A stretch of DNA of 64,000 bases from VRUE01 sp963714155 (GTDB lineage: Bacteria > Actinomycetota > Thermoleophilia > Solirubrobacterales > 70-9): positions 1,240,001 through 1,304,000 of the forward strand of contig OY970236.1 in assembly GCA_963714155.1 (NCBI GenBank). The letters are read 5' to 3'. The notes beneath the pieces are model-generated. The model ran no database searches. It was not told where the DNA came from and saw nothing but the letters and a program-made list of their open reading frames with translations. Shown in pieces: positions 48,629-57,934 of the stretch; position 1 is the first letter of the stretch; each line of letters begins with the position of its first letter. Both the position numbers and the translations under genes were made by a program.

Positions 48629-49752
48629 GCGAGGTCCTCGCCAACAAGCCGACGCCGGCCCAGCTGCTCGTCCTGCACGCGGCACTGGACCGGGATCGCG
48701 AGCAGGCGCACGCCGCCTGGCGGCGCTGGCGCCGCGGGGTCGATTTCGACGAGGTCGACCACGGCTCGACCCGCCTGCTGCCGCTGGTCTACCGCAGGCT
48801 CGGTCCCGATGCCTTCGACGCTGAGGTGGTGGGCCGCCTCAAGGGGCTCTACCGGCGCTCCTGGAGCCGCAACCAGCTGCTCTTCAAGCGCGCCGCGGAG
48901 GCGGTCGAGCTGCTCGGGGCGGCCGGGATCGAGACGCTGGTGATCAAGGGCGCCTCGCTCGCCCTGCTTTCCTACGGGGACGTTGGCGTGCGGCCGATGG
49001 ACGACGTCGATGTCCTCGTGCCGATCGAGCGAACCGGCGAGGCGATCTCAGTCCTAACCGCCGCCGGTTGGTCGCCCGACAAAGACGATCCCGCGACCTG
49101 GATCCAGGTCCACCACTCGCTCGGCTTCGCCGGGCCGCGTGAGGGCGAGGTCGACCTGCACTGGTTCGCCCTCTGGCAGCCCGCCAGCGACCGCGAGCTC
49201 TGGGCCGCCTCGGTGCCGATGGAGCTCGCCGGCACCGGCACGCGGGCGCCGAGCGCCGCCGACCAGCTCCTGCTCGCCTGCGTGCACGGGACTCCCTGGA
49301 GCCCCCTCCCGCCCTTTCGCTGGATCGCCGACGCGGTCACCGTAATCCGCGCCGGGGGCGAGCAGCTCGACTGGAACCGGCTCACCGCCGAGGCCGAGCG
49401 CCGCCGGCTCACCGTCGCCACCGCCGCGGCGCTCGCCTACCTGCGCGAGGAGTTCGGCGCGGAGATCCCGGACGCTGTGCTGGGGCAGCTGCGGGCGGCG
49501 CCCGCCTCACGCCACGAGCGCGCCGCCTTTCGGGCCGCCTGCCGCCCCGACTCGCCGCTGCGTACCCTGCGCATGGCCTGGGACCGCTATCGACGCCTGC
49601 GCGACCTCGACACAGGCGCGCCGCGACCCGACGGCTTTCCCGGCTTCGCTTGCCGCTTCTGGGGCGTCGACAGCGCTTGGCAGCTGCCCCCGCACGCGGT
49701 GCGGGCGTTCAGTCGTCGGCGCGAGCGCGGTGGCGTTCGATCCGCTTCTTGA
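48625..49752 (+). CDS. Nucleotidyltransferase-fold protein (NTP_transf_5-like)
   Basis: 375 residues. The core IETLVIKGASLALLSYGDVG followed by RPMDDVDVLVP is the catalytic pattern of the uncharacterised nucleotidyltransferase family often found beside PqqD-like and HprK-like proteins in peptide- and polysaccharide-related loci. The rest is helical, Arg-rich, with VHHSLGFAGPREGEVDLHWFAL and ADQLLLACVHGTPWS. The Asp pair suggests that it transfers a nucleotide or similar group. It overlaps the previous gene as ATGA and the convergent GT2 gene by 44 bp. Confidence 0.82.
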   Translation: MSEVLANKPTPAQLLVLHAALDRDREQAHAAWRRWRRGVDFDEVDHGSTRLLPLVYRRLGPDAFDAEVVGRLKGLYRRSWSRNQLLFKRAAEAVELLGAAGIETLVIKGASLALLSYGDVGVRPMDDVDVLVPIERTGEAISVLTAAGWSPDKDDPATWIQVHHSLGFAGPREGEVDLHWFALWQPASDRELWAASVPMELAGTGTRAPSAADQLLLACVHGTPWSPLPPFRWIADAVTVIRAGGEQLDWNRLTAEAERRRLTVATAAALAYLREEFGAEIPDAVLGQLRAAPASRHERAAFRAACRPDSPLRTLRMAWDRYRRLRDLDTGAPRPDGFPGFACRFWGVDSAWQLPPHAVRAFSRRRERGGVRSAS

Positions 49753-50428
49753 GCGCGAGGAAATGCCCGGCGCGGCCGGCGGCCGCGTCCTGGGTGAGGC
49801 TCGCCGGGTGGACGCGCCGGTGCAACAGAACCCGCGGCAGGCGGCGGATCTCGATTCCCTGCTCGGCGGCGCGCAGCAGCCAGTCGATGTCCTCGGCCGC
49901 CCGCATCTCCTCGTCGAAGCCGCCGACCTGCTCGAAGGCCTCGCGGCGCACGACCATCGTCATCGTGTGGACGTCGGGCTCGTCCGCGAGCTCTTCCGGC
50001 TTGGCCGGCATCACCGTCGGCACGTTTGAGCCCTCCGCCCAGAACGGCAGCTCGGCGCCCTCCTCGATCAGCAGCTCCTGTTCGGCGAGCACGCAGCCGA
50101 CCGCGGCGTCCGCGAGCATCTCGTCGACCTGGACCGAGAGCTTCTCTGGCGGCAGCGTGTCGTCGGCGTCGTGGAAGGCGACGAACTCGCCGCGCGAGGC
50201 GGTGAAGCCGCGGTTTCGTGCCGCCGCGGGCCCGGCGTTCTCCTGGACGATCAGCTTCACCTCGGGGTAGGAGCGGGCCGTCGCCGCAGTGCCGTCGCTG
50301 GACCCGTCGTCGACCACGATCGTCTCCACTGGCGCGTAGGTCTGGGCCAGCACGCTCTCGATCGCCTCGCCGAGGAAGCGCTCGGCGTTGAAGGCGGGGA
50401 TGACGACGCTGACCAGCGGCCTGGACAC
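49709..50428 (-). CDS. GT2-family glycosyltransferase
   Basis: 239 residues. PLVSVVIPAFNAERFLGEAI opens the GT-A domain, TIVVDDGSSDGTAATA and FVAFHDADDTLPPEKL (DxD) follow, and GGFDEEMRAAEDIDWLLRA is the acceptor-side motif with the ED pair. The start is GTG 50428. It is convergent with the nucleotidyltransferase gene, overlapping it by 44 bp, and lies 14 bp after the glycosidase gene on its own strand, so it is probably the last gene of the minus-strand exporter/glycosidase operon. Confidence 0.87.
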   Translation of the reverse strand: MSRPLVSVVIPAFNAERFLGEAIESVLAQTYAPVETIVVDDGSSDGTAATARSYPEVKLIVQENAGPAAARNRGFTASRGEFVAFHDADDTLPPEKLSVQVDEMLADAAVGCVLAEQELLIEEGAELPFWAEGSNVPTVMPAKPEELADEPDVHTMTMVVRREAFEQVGGFDEEMRAAEDIDWLLRAAEQGIEIRRLPRVLLHRRVHPASLTQDAAAGRAGHFLALKKRIERHRARADD

Positions 50429-50442
50429 GGTCCAATTGTCTC

Positions 50443-51630
50443 CTAGAGGTGACTGCGCGCCGCAGCCGGGTTGGGCTCGGCCAACTCGGCGACCAGGGCC
50501 GACCAGGCGAACTCGGTGGCACCGAGGCCGGCGCCCGTGCGCGGGTCGTAGTACTCGCGCAGCCCTTCCCGCTCGACCGCGCCGATAACGCCGTCGGCCA
50601 GTCGCGACGCCGCCTGCTCATAGCCGAGCCGGCGCAGGCCGAGCCAGACGAGCCAGGCCGAGTTGACCCAGGTCGGCCCGCGCCAGTAGCGCCGCAGCGG
50701 CCCGCGGTGGCCGCCGGGTTCATAGCTCGGCTCGGAGGCGGCGACGGAGGGCGGCGCGACCGCGGTGAGGAACTCGCTCTCGTTGAGCAAGTGCTCCTCG
50801 ACCAGGCGACGCCCGATCTGCTCCGGCAGGTCGGGCAAGGCGAGCGGGGCAAGGGCGGTCCAGGTGAGGGCGCTGGGCCTGATCCCGCCCGGCTCTGCCC
50901 AATCGATGAAGAGGCCGCGCCGCTCGTCCCAAAGGCGATCGACCAGGGCGGGCGTCACCGAGGAGCGGCCCAGGGCCTGCAGCGAGAGCGACCAGAGCGT
51001 GTTGACCAGCGTCTCGCAGAGGACCGGGCCGCCGCGCTGGCGAATGCGTCGCGCCTCGAAGCCGAGCCGGCGGTTGCGGTGAACGAGCAAGGGGAAGCCG
51101 ATGCGGGCGTTGGCCCGCCAGCCCCAGACGGGGTCGAAGGCGGGTGAGGCATCAAGACCCGACTCGTCGGGCTGGACGATCCAGAGCAGCCCGTCGCGCT
51201 CCAAATCGCGCTCGGCGCTGAGCCAGTCGGCCTGGGCACCGATTCGCGGTTCTTCGGCCGGGTCGCCGACGGCGATCTTCCAGGCCCAGGCCAGCAGCGG
51301 TGGCTGGATCGTCTCGGTCTGGAACGAGCTGCGCGAGGCGACGTTGTAGAAGGGCAGGCGACTCAGCGTGACCGGCCGGTCCCAGAAGATCGTGTGGCCG
51401 ATGAAGCCGTCGTCGCGCTGCGCCGCCAGCAGGGTCTCCAGCTCGGTGCGCGCCCGCGCCGGGTCGAAGCGCCGCCAGACAGTCGCGGCGAAGCAGGAGT
51501 CCCAGTACCACTGCCAGGGGTAGCGGCTCGGGCTCGGCCGGGTGTAGGCGAAGCGGGTTCCGTCGCGCTCACCCTCGAGCCAGCTCCCTCTCAGGACGCG
51601 CTCGGCGATGCCTGTCGCCGCGGCGCTCAC
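50443..51630 (-). CDS. GH63-like (alpha/alpha)6-barrel glycosidase
   Basis: 395 residues. WQWYWDSCFAATVWRRFDP, FIGHTIFWDRPV, FQTETIQPPLLAWAWK, DESGLDASPAFDPVWGWR, the NSAWLVWLGLRRLGY helix, and the terminal EYYDPRTGAGLGATEFAWSAL are the pattern of trehalase-like and glucosylglycerate/mannosylglycerate hydrolases. The expected acids are the Asp in ESGLDASP and the Glu in TEFAW. There is no signal peptide, so it is cytoplasmic. The start is GTG in a GTGA overlap with the upstream permease gene. The substrate is possibly a glycosylated compatible solute. Confidence 0.85.
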   Translation of the reverse strand: MSAAATGIAERVLRGSWLEGERDGTRFAYTRPSPSRYPWQWYWDSCFAATVWRRFDPARARTELETLLAAQRDDGFIGHTIFWDRPVTLSRLPFYNVASRSSFQTETIQPPLLAWAWKIAVGDPAEEPRIGAQADWLSAERDLERDGLLWIVQPDESGLDASPAFDPVWGWRANARIGFPLLVHRNRRLGFEARRIRQRGGPVLCETLVNTLWSLSLQALGRSSVTPALVDRLWDERRGLFIDWAEPGGIRPSALTWTALAPLALPDLPEQIGRRLVEEHLLNESEFLTAVAPPSVAASEPSYEPGGHRGPLRRYWRGPTWVNSAWLVWLGLRRLGYEQAASRLADGVIGAVEREGLREYYDPRTGAGLGATEFAWSALVAELAEPNPAAARSHL

Positions 51631-52418
51631 ACTGCCGTGCGGCGCATTTCTCGCAGCGCCCAGGCGCCGAGCACGAGGAGCAGGCCCGCCAGGGCGAGCA
51701 GGCCGGGCCAGGTTTCCGCCCAGGTGACGCTGCCGATGAAGCCCTGGCGCGCGGCGTCCATGACCTGGGTCACCGGGTTGACTTCAGCGACGCTCCTCAT
51801 CCAGGGCTGCAGCAGCGCCAGCGGCGCGTAGGCGGTGGTGGTGAGGATCAGCCCCATCATCCCGGCTTGCATCAGCGGCGCCGCCGACTGGCTCTTGAAA
51901 CGCAGTGCCAGCCCTGAGCCCCAGCAGGCGGCGACGGCGGCCATCGCGGCGACCATCGTGTAGGTGACCAGCAGCCCGTCAACGCCGGGCCAGCCCGCCC
52001 CGAGCACCAGCGCGATGATGAACACCGAGGTGGCCGGGATCAGCGCCCGGGCGCTGGCCGAGAGCACGGTTCCCGCCAGCAGCACCCAGCGCGGGGCGGG
52101 GGAGACGAGCAGCCGGTCGACCCAGCCAGCCTCGATGTCACGAGCCAGGTTGACCCCGGCCGCGGCCCCGGTGAAGCCGGCGCCCTGCAGCATGCTGACC
52201 GGCACGATGAAGCTCTCGTAGGTGCCGGCGGTGAAGCCATTGAGCTGGGTCAGGGCGCCGAAGACGCCGTTGAGGCCGAGGAAGAAGATCGTCGGCGCCA
52301 GCACGCCCGGGATCGCCGCGCCCGGCACCCGCAGCAGCTCGTTCTTGGCCCGCGCCATCAGCGCCGCGATCGTCGCCAGGTTCGCCCGCCACTGGGGCTG
52401 TGTCGCTACCGCTTCCAT
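51627..52418 (-). CDS. ABC-2 type transporter permease (second of pair)
   Basis: 263 residues from ATG 52418, with about six membrane segments. The pattern GAGFTGAAAGVNLARDIEAGWVDRLLVSP is the ABC-2/DrrB signature loop that contacts the ATPase. The start shares one base with the stop of the preceding permease gene (TGATG). It would form the membrane channel with its partner. Confidence 0.87.
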   Translation of the reverse strand: MEAVATQPQWRANLATIAALMARAKNELLRVPGAAIPGVLAPTIFFLGLNGVFGALTQLNGFTAGTYESFIVPVSMLQGAGFTGAAAGVNLARDIEAGWVDRLLVSPAPRWVLLAGTVLSASARALIPATSVFIIALVLGAGWPGVDGLLVTYTMVAAMAAVAACWGSGLALRFKSQSAAPLMQAGMMGLILTTTAYAPLALLQPWMRSVAEVNPVTQVMDAARQGFIGSVTWAETWPGLLALAGLLLVLGAWALREMRRTAV

Positions 52419-53199
52419 CAGCCCACCCTCAGCCGATGGCGCAGGGCGCGGGCGCTGAGCACCAGTCCGAGCACGACGATCCCGGCGATCGCCAGCACTG
52501 CCTCGGCCAGTTCGGTGGCATCGATCCCCGAGATGATCGGGCCGCGGATTCCTTCGACGACGAAGCTGAGCGGGTTGTATTCGGCGATCGCCTTGGCCGG
52601 TTGAATCATCAGTTCGTTGGGGAAGAAGGCGGAGGAGAGGAAGAGGACGACGAGGACCAGCGGGAAGAGGCCTTGGACGACGCTGGCGCTGCCGGTGCGC
52701 AGGGCGATCGCGGCGCCGATGCCGCCGACGGCCATCGCCGTGGCGGTGACGAGGGCGATCGCGATCAGCGCGCCGGCGACGCCGCTCTCGATATGGGCGC
52801 CGAAGATCAGCCCGATCGCGAGGAACCAAAGCGAGGAGAAGAGGCCCAGCGCCGCGGTCCCGGCCAGGCGCCCGAGCACGATCGTGTAGCGCGGGATCGG
52901 CGCCGAGAAGAGGCGGTCGGTGAAGCCCATCTCAATGTCGACGGCGAGCGCGATGCCACCGCTGTTGCCAGCCAGCATCAGCGACTGCATCATCGCCCCG
53001 GCGAGCATGAACTGGAGAAAGCTCTGCACCGGCGGGAAGCCCGGCAGGTTGACCGCGCCGCCGGCGCCGCCGGTCTGGATCGCCAGCAGCAGAGTGGGGA
53101 AGACGACGATCGGCGCCATCAACTGCGGCCGGCGAAAGGTCTGGCGGATCGAGCGCATGCCCAGCGCCCGCACGACCCGCGCGTTGACGGCGAGCTCGC

Positions 53200-53203
<4 letters not shown>
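52418..53203 (-). CDS. ABC-2 type transporter permease (first of pair)
   Basis: 261 residues with about six membrane segments. LAGNSGGIALAVDIEMGFTDRLFSAPIPR is the ABC-2 signature region, also seen in its downstream partner, with which it is distantly homologous. The N-terminal RSIRQTFRRPQLMAP is the usual amphipathic start of DrrB-like subunits. The start is GTG overlapping the ATPase stop as GTGA. Together with the ATPase and the second permease it makes a heteromeric exporter. Confidence 0.87.
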
Positions 53204-54171
<968 letters not shown>

Positions 54172-54303
54172 CGGCGAGCAACCCTAGCGAGACGACTTGG
54201 CCGGGATCGTGCAAAGCGCACGCTGTCGCGGCATTGCTCCGACCTGGAAGGCAGAATCGAGCCCGCAACCCTTGCCGCGTGGCCGGGTTTGCAGCGTGAG
54301 ATC

Positions 54304-55068
54304 GTGCAAGGAGCAGCGAAAAACCGACTCGTCCGTTCGCCCGCCGCAATGGTGGCGGCCTTTGCCTGCGCGCTGATCGCGCTTGTCGTCGCCGCTTGGC
54401 CCGGCTCCGCGGACTCGGCGCCGCTGGGCGTCGTCGTGCTGGGCAAGACGACCGCCACTCCGCCGCCCTCCTGTCCGGGCAAGATCGTCAACAACGTCGA
54501 GGTCATCCCCTGCCGGGTCGAGGGCCACGTCAGCGGCTACCAGACCAAAGCCGGTGGAGTCGATCAGCCCTACGAAGTTCCCTTCGACGGCAAGATCGTC
54601 GCCTGGTCGATCACCCTCGCCAAGCCTTCGCGCGCCGACACCAAAACGACGACCAACGAGGTCGGCTTCTTCGACGAATTCCTCGGCAAGCCCTCGCAGG
54701 CGCGGATCGGCATCTTGCGCCCGGTCGAGGAATCGAAGCCGCCGAAATTCACCCTCGTGCGCCAAAGTCCGCTCGAGGTGCTCAATCCCTACTTCGGCAG
54801 CACCCCGATCTTCGCCCTCGAGCACCCGCTCTCGGTCCTGCGCGGTCAGATCGTCGCCCTCACCGTCCCCACCTGGGCGCCGATGTTCGCCTTCAACGTC
54901 TCCGAAGAAGACACCTGGCGCGGCAGCCGGCTCGAGGACCATTGCGCCTCCAAGGAGGACATCCAAGGTGGCCACCCGCAGCAAGGCGTGAACAAGATCA
55001 AGACCTACGGCTGCTTCTACTCGAACGCCCGGCTGCTCTACACAGCCACGCTGGTCAAGAAACCGTAA
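54304..55068 (+). CDS. Secreted protein of unknown function
   Basis: About 254 residues from GTG 54304 (ATG 54349 is the alternative). A positively charged n-region (KNRLVRSPA) and hydrophobic core give a signal peptide ending near DSAPL. The mature part is beta-rich with four Cys that could form two disulphides (SCPGK..., IPCRV..., DHCASK, YGCFYS). No motif that I recognise is present. The gene is divergent from the exporter operon, and the 132-bp gap holds both promoters. It ends just before the nested inverted-repeat region. Confidence 0.65.
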   Translation: MQGAAKNRLVRSPAAMVAAFACALIALVVAAWPGSADSAPLGVVVLGKTTATPPPSCPGKIVNNVEVIPCRVEGHVSGYQTKAGGVDQPYEVPFDGKIVAWSITLAKPSRADTKTTTNEVGFFDEFLGKPSQARIGILRPVEESKPPKFTLVRQSPLEVLNPYFGSTPIFALEHPLSVLRGQIVALTVPTWAPMFAFNVSEEDTWRGSRLEDHCASKEDIQGGHPQQGVNKIKTYGCFYSNARLLYTATLVKKP

Positions 55069-55084
55069 GTCGAAGCATCAGGCG

Positions 55085-55357
55085 GGTCCGGAGCGTCGGG
55101 TACCCCTGCTCACTCGCCTGACTGGCTGAATCGCTAGCCGCCTCCGAGAATCTCTGCCGGCCAGCGGCGCAAAACGTTCGCAGGGGCACCCGACGCTCCG
55201 GACCAACCCCACGACCTCGATTACAGAAGCTCAAGGTCCCCTCGGGACGGGCGTCGGTAGGGCCTCCGAACGTTTTGCGCCGCTGGCCGAAAGCGCTCCT
55301 CGGACGGCAACTGCGGACCCAGCCAGTTAGGCGAGTGAGGAGGCCCTACCGACGCCC
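55085..55357. repeat. Nested, mutually exclusive inverted repeats (two opposed units)
   Basis: Unit 1 (55085-55204) is closed by 25-bp arms A/A' with one mismatch. Unit 2 (55249-55357) is closed by perfect 19-bp arms D/D'. Inside them are two segments shared in opposite orientation: B (55111-55128) with B' (55320-55337), 17 of 18 complementary, and C (55159-55180) with C' (55267-55288), 22 of 22. Either A-A' and D-D', or B-B' and C-C', can pair. No coding potential lies inside. The region separates convergent genes. Confidence 0.8.
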
Positions 55358-55368
55358 GCCGCGTCGGG

Positions 55369-55632
55369 TTAGAGCGCTTCTTGGCGCAGGCCGCAGTACT
55401 GGCAGTCGCTTACGTCTAGACCAATGAGTTGGTCGCAGCGGCGGCACGCCCGCAGGTTCTCTGGGGTGCGCGGCAGGGCGGATGCTGAAGGGGCGAGGGG
55501 GAGGACCATGGCTACGGGCTCCATCTCCTCGCCGGTCTCGCGGTCGAGGTAGACCTGGCCCGGTTCGGCCTCGGCTAGGGCCTCGCGGCCGGAGGCTGGG
55601 GCGCGCATGCGGTAGAGCTGCTTCGAGTTCAC
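55369..55632 (-). CDS. Small zinc-ribbon protein
   Basis: About 87 residues from GTG 55632. The N-terminal part is polar, with DRETGEEMEPVAMVL, and the C-terminus has a four-Cys zinc ribbon, CRRCDQLIGLDVSDCQYCG. A -10-like TAGTCT on the minus strand (55646-55641) ends eight bases before the GTG, supporting this start over TTG 55665. It is divergent from the GT4 gene with overlapping promoters. The function is unknown; such ribbons bind nucleic acid or proteins. Confidence 0.6.
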   Translation of the reverse strand: MNSKQLYRMRAPASGREALAEAEPGQVYLDRETGEEMEPVAMVLPLAPSASALPRTPENLRACRRCDQLIGLDVSDCQYCGLRQEAL

Positions 55633-55640
55633 GGCGGCGA

Positions 55641-55650
55641 AGACTAATAG
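55641..55650. promoter_or_regulatory. Overlapping divergent -10 boxes
   Basis: On the minus strand TAGTCT (55646-55641) serves the zinc-ribbon gene. On the plus strand TAATAG (55645-55650) lies 14 bases before the GT4 ATG. They overlap by two bases, so the two genes probably compete for polymerase. Confidence 0.35.
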
Positions 55651-55664
55651 CTTCTGCGGAACCA

Positions 55665-57062
55665 ATGCGGATACTCATCTTCCATGGCTACATGCTGCGC
55701 GGTACGGGCAGCAACATCTACAACGCCAATCTCGCTCGCGCGCTGGCCCTGCTCGGTCACGAGGTGCACCTGCTCTGCCAGGACCGCGAGACCAGGATCG
55801 AGGGGGTCGAAGTCCACAACCCCGACATCCACGGCCTGTTGCCGGTCTACGTCAAGGATCCCTACGAGGGCTTCGAGGTCAAGGCGTTCCCGGAGCTCAG
55901 TGAGGAGGAGCTCGATCGCTACATCGAGGCCAACGTGGCCGCGGTCCGTGAGGTGGCGCAGCGCGTCGGCGGCATTGATGTAGCGCTTGCCAACCACCTA
56001 GTGATGGGTCCCGCGATCCTCGCCCGCGCCGATGTCGCTCCCTTCGCCGCCAAGATCCACGGCTCGGCGCTGGAGTACACCGTCAAGCCGCACCCGCGCT
56101 TTCTTCCCTATGCCCGCGAGGGCATGGAAGCGGCCCAAGGAGTGCTCGTCGGCTCCCGCCACACCGCGGAGTCGCTCTGGGCGGCGTTGCCCGAAGTCTC
56201 CGGGCTAAAGGAGAAGACGCGGCTTGGGCCGCCGGGGGTTGATACGGAGGCGTTTCGGCCGCGGGAGTCGGGGTTGGGTTCACCGGGCTCGCGTTCGCGA
56301 GGAGTTCCCGGTGAACCCAGCCCCGACTCCCGCCGGAGGATCGTCTTCGTCGGGAAGCTGATCGTTTCGAAGGGCGTTGATTTGCTGCTCGCCGCGTGGC
56401 CGCTGGTTCGGGCCGAGCACCCTGACGTCAAGCTGGAAGTCGCGGGATTCGGTGAGTACGAAGCAGGCCTGAAAAGGCTGTCGGCTGCGTTGGAACGTGG
56501 GGACATCAACGATGCGCGAGAGGTGGCGCTGTCCGGGTGGGGCATCGAGGGCGGGGAGGAGAGGCCGTTGCCGATCCTCTCGGCCTTTCTGGCGGACCCC
56601 CCGGCCGGCTATCTCCAGGCGGCCGAGGACGCCGCTGGATCGGTCGAGTTCATCGGTCGTCTCGAGCACGACCAAGTGGCCGAGCTGCTGCCGGGAGCGG
56701 AGGCGCTGGTGATGCCGAGCACCTTTCCCGAGGCGTTTGGGATGGTCGCTGCCGAGGCCGCCGCCTGCGGCGCTCTGCCGGTCTCGGCGGGGCACTCGGG
56801 GATGCTCGAGGTCTCGCGCCAGCTGATGGAGGCGCTGCCGCCGCGGGTTGGGTCGTTGACTTCCTTCCCCGTTGAGGCGGGTGCGGTGGAAGCGATGGCC
56901 GCTCGCCTCAACGCCTGGCTGGCCCTGTCCGAGCCCGAGCGGGTCGCCGCTCGCGAGGCGCTGGTCGAGACCGCGCGACGGCTCTGGAGCTGGGAGGGCG
57001 TTGCCCGGGGAGTGCTGGCTGCGGCCGCCGGACAGCTGGCTGAGCTGCCTGCGCCCGAGTAG
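55665..57062 (+). CDS. GT4-family glycosyltransferase with an in-frame palindrome
   Basis: 465 residues, a GT-B fold. The acceptor domain starts MRILIFHGYMLRGTGSNIYN with the Gly-rich loop, and KIHGSALEYTVKPHPRF and LVGSRHTAESLW follow. The donor domain has IVFVGKLIVSKGVDLLL, VEFIGRLEHDQVAELL and MPSTFPEAFGMVAAEAAACG (the E-x7-E region). Between the two domains, residues about 199-223 (ESGLGSPGSRSRGVPGEPS) are encoded by a 73-bp palindrome and look inserted at the hinge. It starts with ATG 55665. Substrates are unknown. Confidence 0.87.
   Translation: MRILIFHGYMLRGTGSNIYNANLARALALLGHEVHLLCQDRETRIEGVEVHNPDIHGLLPVYVKDPYEGFEVKAFPELSEEELDRYIEANVAAVREVAQRVGGIDVALANHLVMGPAILARADVAPFAAKIHGSALEYTVKPHPRFLPYAREGMEAAQGVLVGSRHTAESLWAALPEVSGLKEKTRLGPPGVDTEAFRPRESGLGSPGSRSRGVPGEPSPDSRRRIVFVGKLIVSKGVDLLLAAWPLVRAEHPDVKLEVAGFGEYEAGLKRLSAALERGDINDAREVALSGWGIEGGEERPLPILSAFLADPPAGYLQAAEDAAGSVEFIGRLEHDQVAELLPGAEALVMPSTFPEAFGMVAAEAAACGALPVSAGHSGMLEVSRQLMEALPPRVGSLTSFPVEAGAVEAMAARLNAWLALSEPERVAAREALVETARRLWSWEGVARGVLAAAAGQLAELPAPE
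56261..56333. repeat. In-frame 27-bp-arm palindrome in the GT4 gene
   Basis: The arms 56261-56287 and 56307-56333 pair at 26 of 27 positions. The 19-base centre contains its own perfect hairpin CTCGCG-TT-CGCGAG. It has no stop in the host frame. It encodes a Gly/Ser/Arg/Pro-rich linker between the two glycosyltransferase domains. Confidence 0.8.
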
Positions 57063-57111
57063 CTAGTGCCGAGCGTCACCAGAGCCTGAAAGCTTCCCGC
57101 CGTCGCTTCAA

Positions 57112-57117
57112 TAGAAT
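57112..57117 (+). promoter_or_regulatory. -10 box of the cytochrome oxidase operon
   Basis: TAGAAT ends 12 bases before ATG 57130 with only CCCGCCGCCTC-type sequence between, so the transcript is probably leaderless or nearly so. Confidence 0.45.
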
Positions 57118-57129
57118 GCCCGCCGCCTC

Positions 57130-57921
57130 ATGTACGGCCGCCTCCCGATAGCGAAGATGCTCGCTGCAACAGTTGCGCTGACCGCGGCGATCTCTGCCGT
57201 GATGCTGCCGATCAACTGGGACGGCCAACAGGCCTCGACGGCGGCGCCGCAGATCGACAACCTGCTCAGCGTGATGATCGTCCTCTCGGCTTTCGTCTTC
57301 TCGCTGGTGGTCGTGATGCTCTTCTACGCCCTCTGGAAATTCAAAGCCAAGCCGGGCGACGAATCCGACGGCGAGCCGATCCACGGCAACACCCGGCTCG
57401 AGGTGGCCTGGACCGTGATCCCGACGATCATCGTGCTCTTTGGTGGTGCCTACAGCTGGTCCGTGCTCAGCGACATCGAAAAGCCGGCCGACAATCCGAT
57501 CACGGTCGACGTCTTCTCCCAGCAGTACGCCTGGAGCTTCGGCTACCCGGGCAAGGACAACGTCTGGTCCGAGGGCGAGCTGCACGTGCCGCTCGATCGC
57601 CAGGTCCATTTCAAGATGCACGCCCAGGACGTGATCCACTCCTTCTGGGTGCCGGAGTGGCGGATCAAGAAGGACAACGTCCCCGGCATCACCACGACCG
57701 CGATCGTCACCCCGGACAAGCTCGGCACCTACCAGCTGATCTGCACCGAGCTCTGTGGTTTCGGCCACGCCTCGATGCGGGCCAAGGTCGTGGTCGAAAC
57801 CGCGCCTGATTTCCGCAAATGGGTCGCCGCCCTGCCCGACAAAGTCCCGGCTTCGCTGGCCGACTCGATAGCTCAAGACACCGAGACCAACCCGACTCCG
57901 ATCGACGCCGGAGGGGCATAA
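57130..57921 (+). CDS. ctaC: Cytochrome c oxidase subunit II
   Basis: 263 residues. Two membrane helices lie at about 10-27 and 46-68. The periplasmic cupredoxin domain carries the binuclear CuA ligands in CTELCGFGHASM (two Cys, His, Met), with a further His in DVIHSFWVPEW and the electron-entry aromatic patch QQYAWSFGYPG. It accepts electrons from cytochrome c. It has no fused cytochrome c domain, unlike many caa3 enzymes. ctaD follows 13 bp downstream. Confidence 0.95.
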   Translation: MYGRLPIAKMLAATVALTAAISAVMLPINWDGQQASTAAPQIDNLLSVMIVLSAFVFSLVVVMLFYALWKFKAKPGDESDGEPIHGNTRLEVAWTVIPTIIVLFGGAYSWSVLSDIEKPADNPITVDVFSQQYAWSFGYPGKDNVWSEGELHVPLDRQVHFKMHAQDVIHSFWVPEWRIKKDNVPGITTTAIVTPDKLGTYQLICTELCGFGHASMRAKVVVETAPDFRKWVAALPDKVPASLADSIAQDTETNPTPIDAGGA

Positions 57922-57934
57922 TGGAGGCCTGCTG

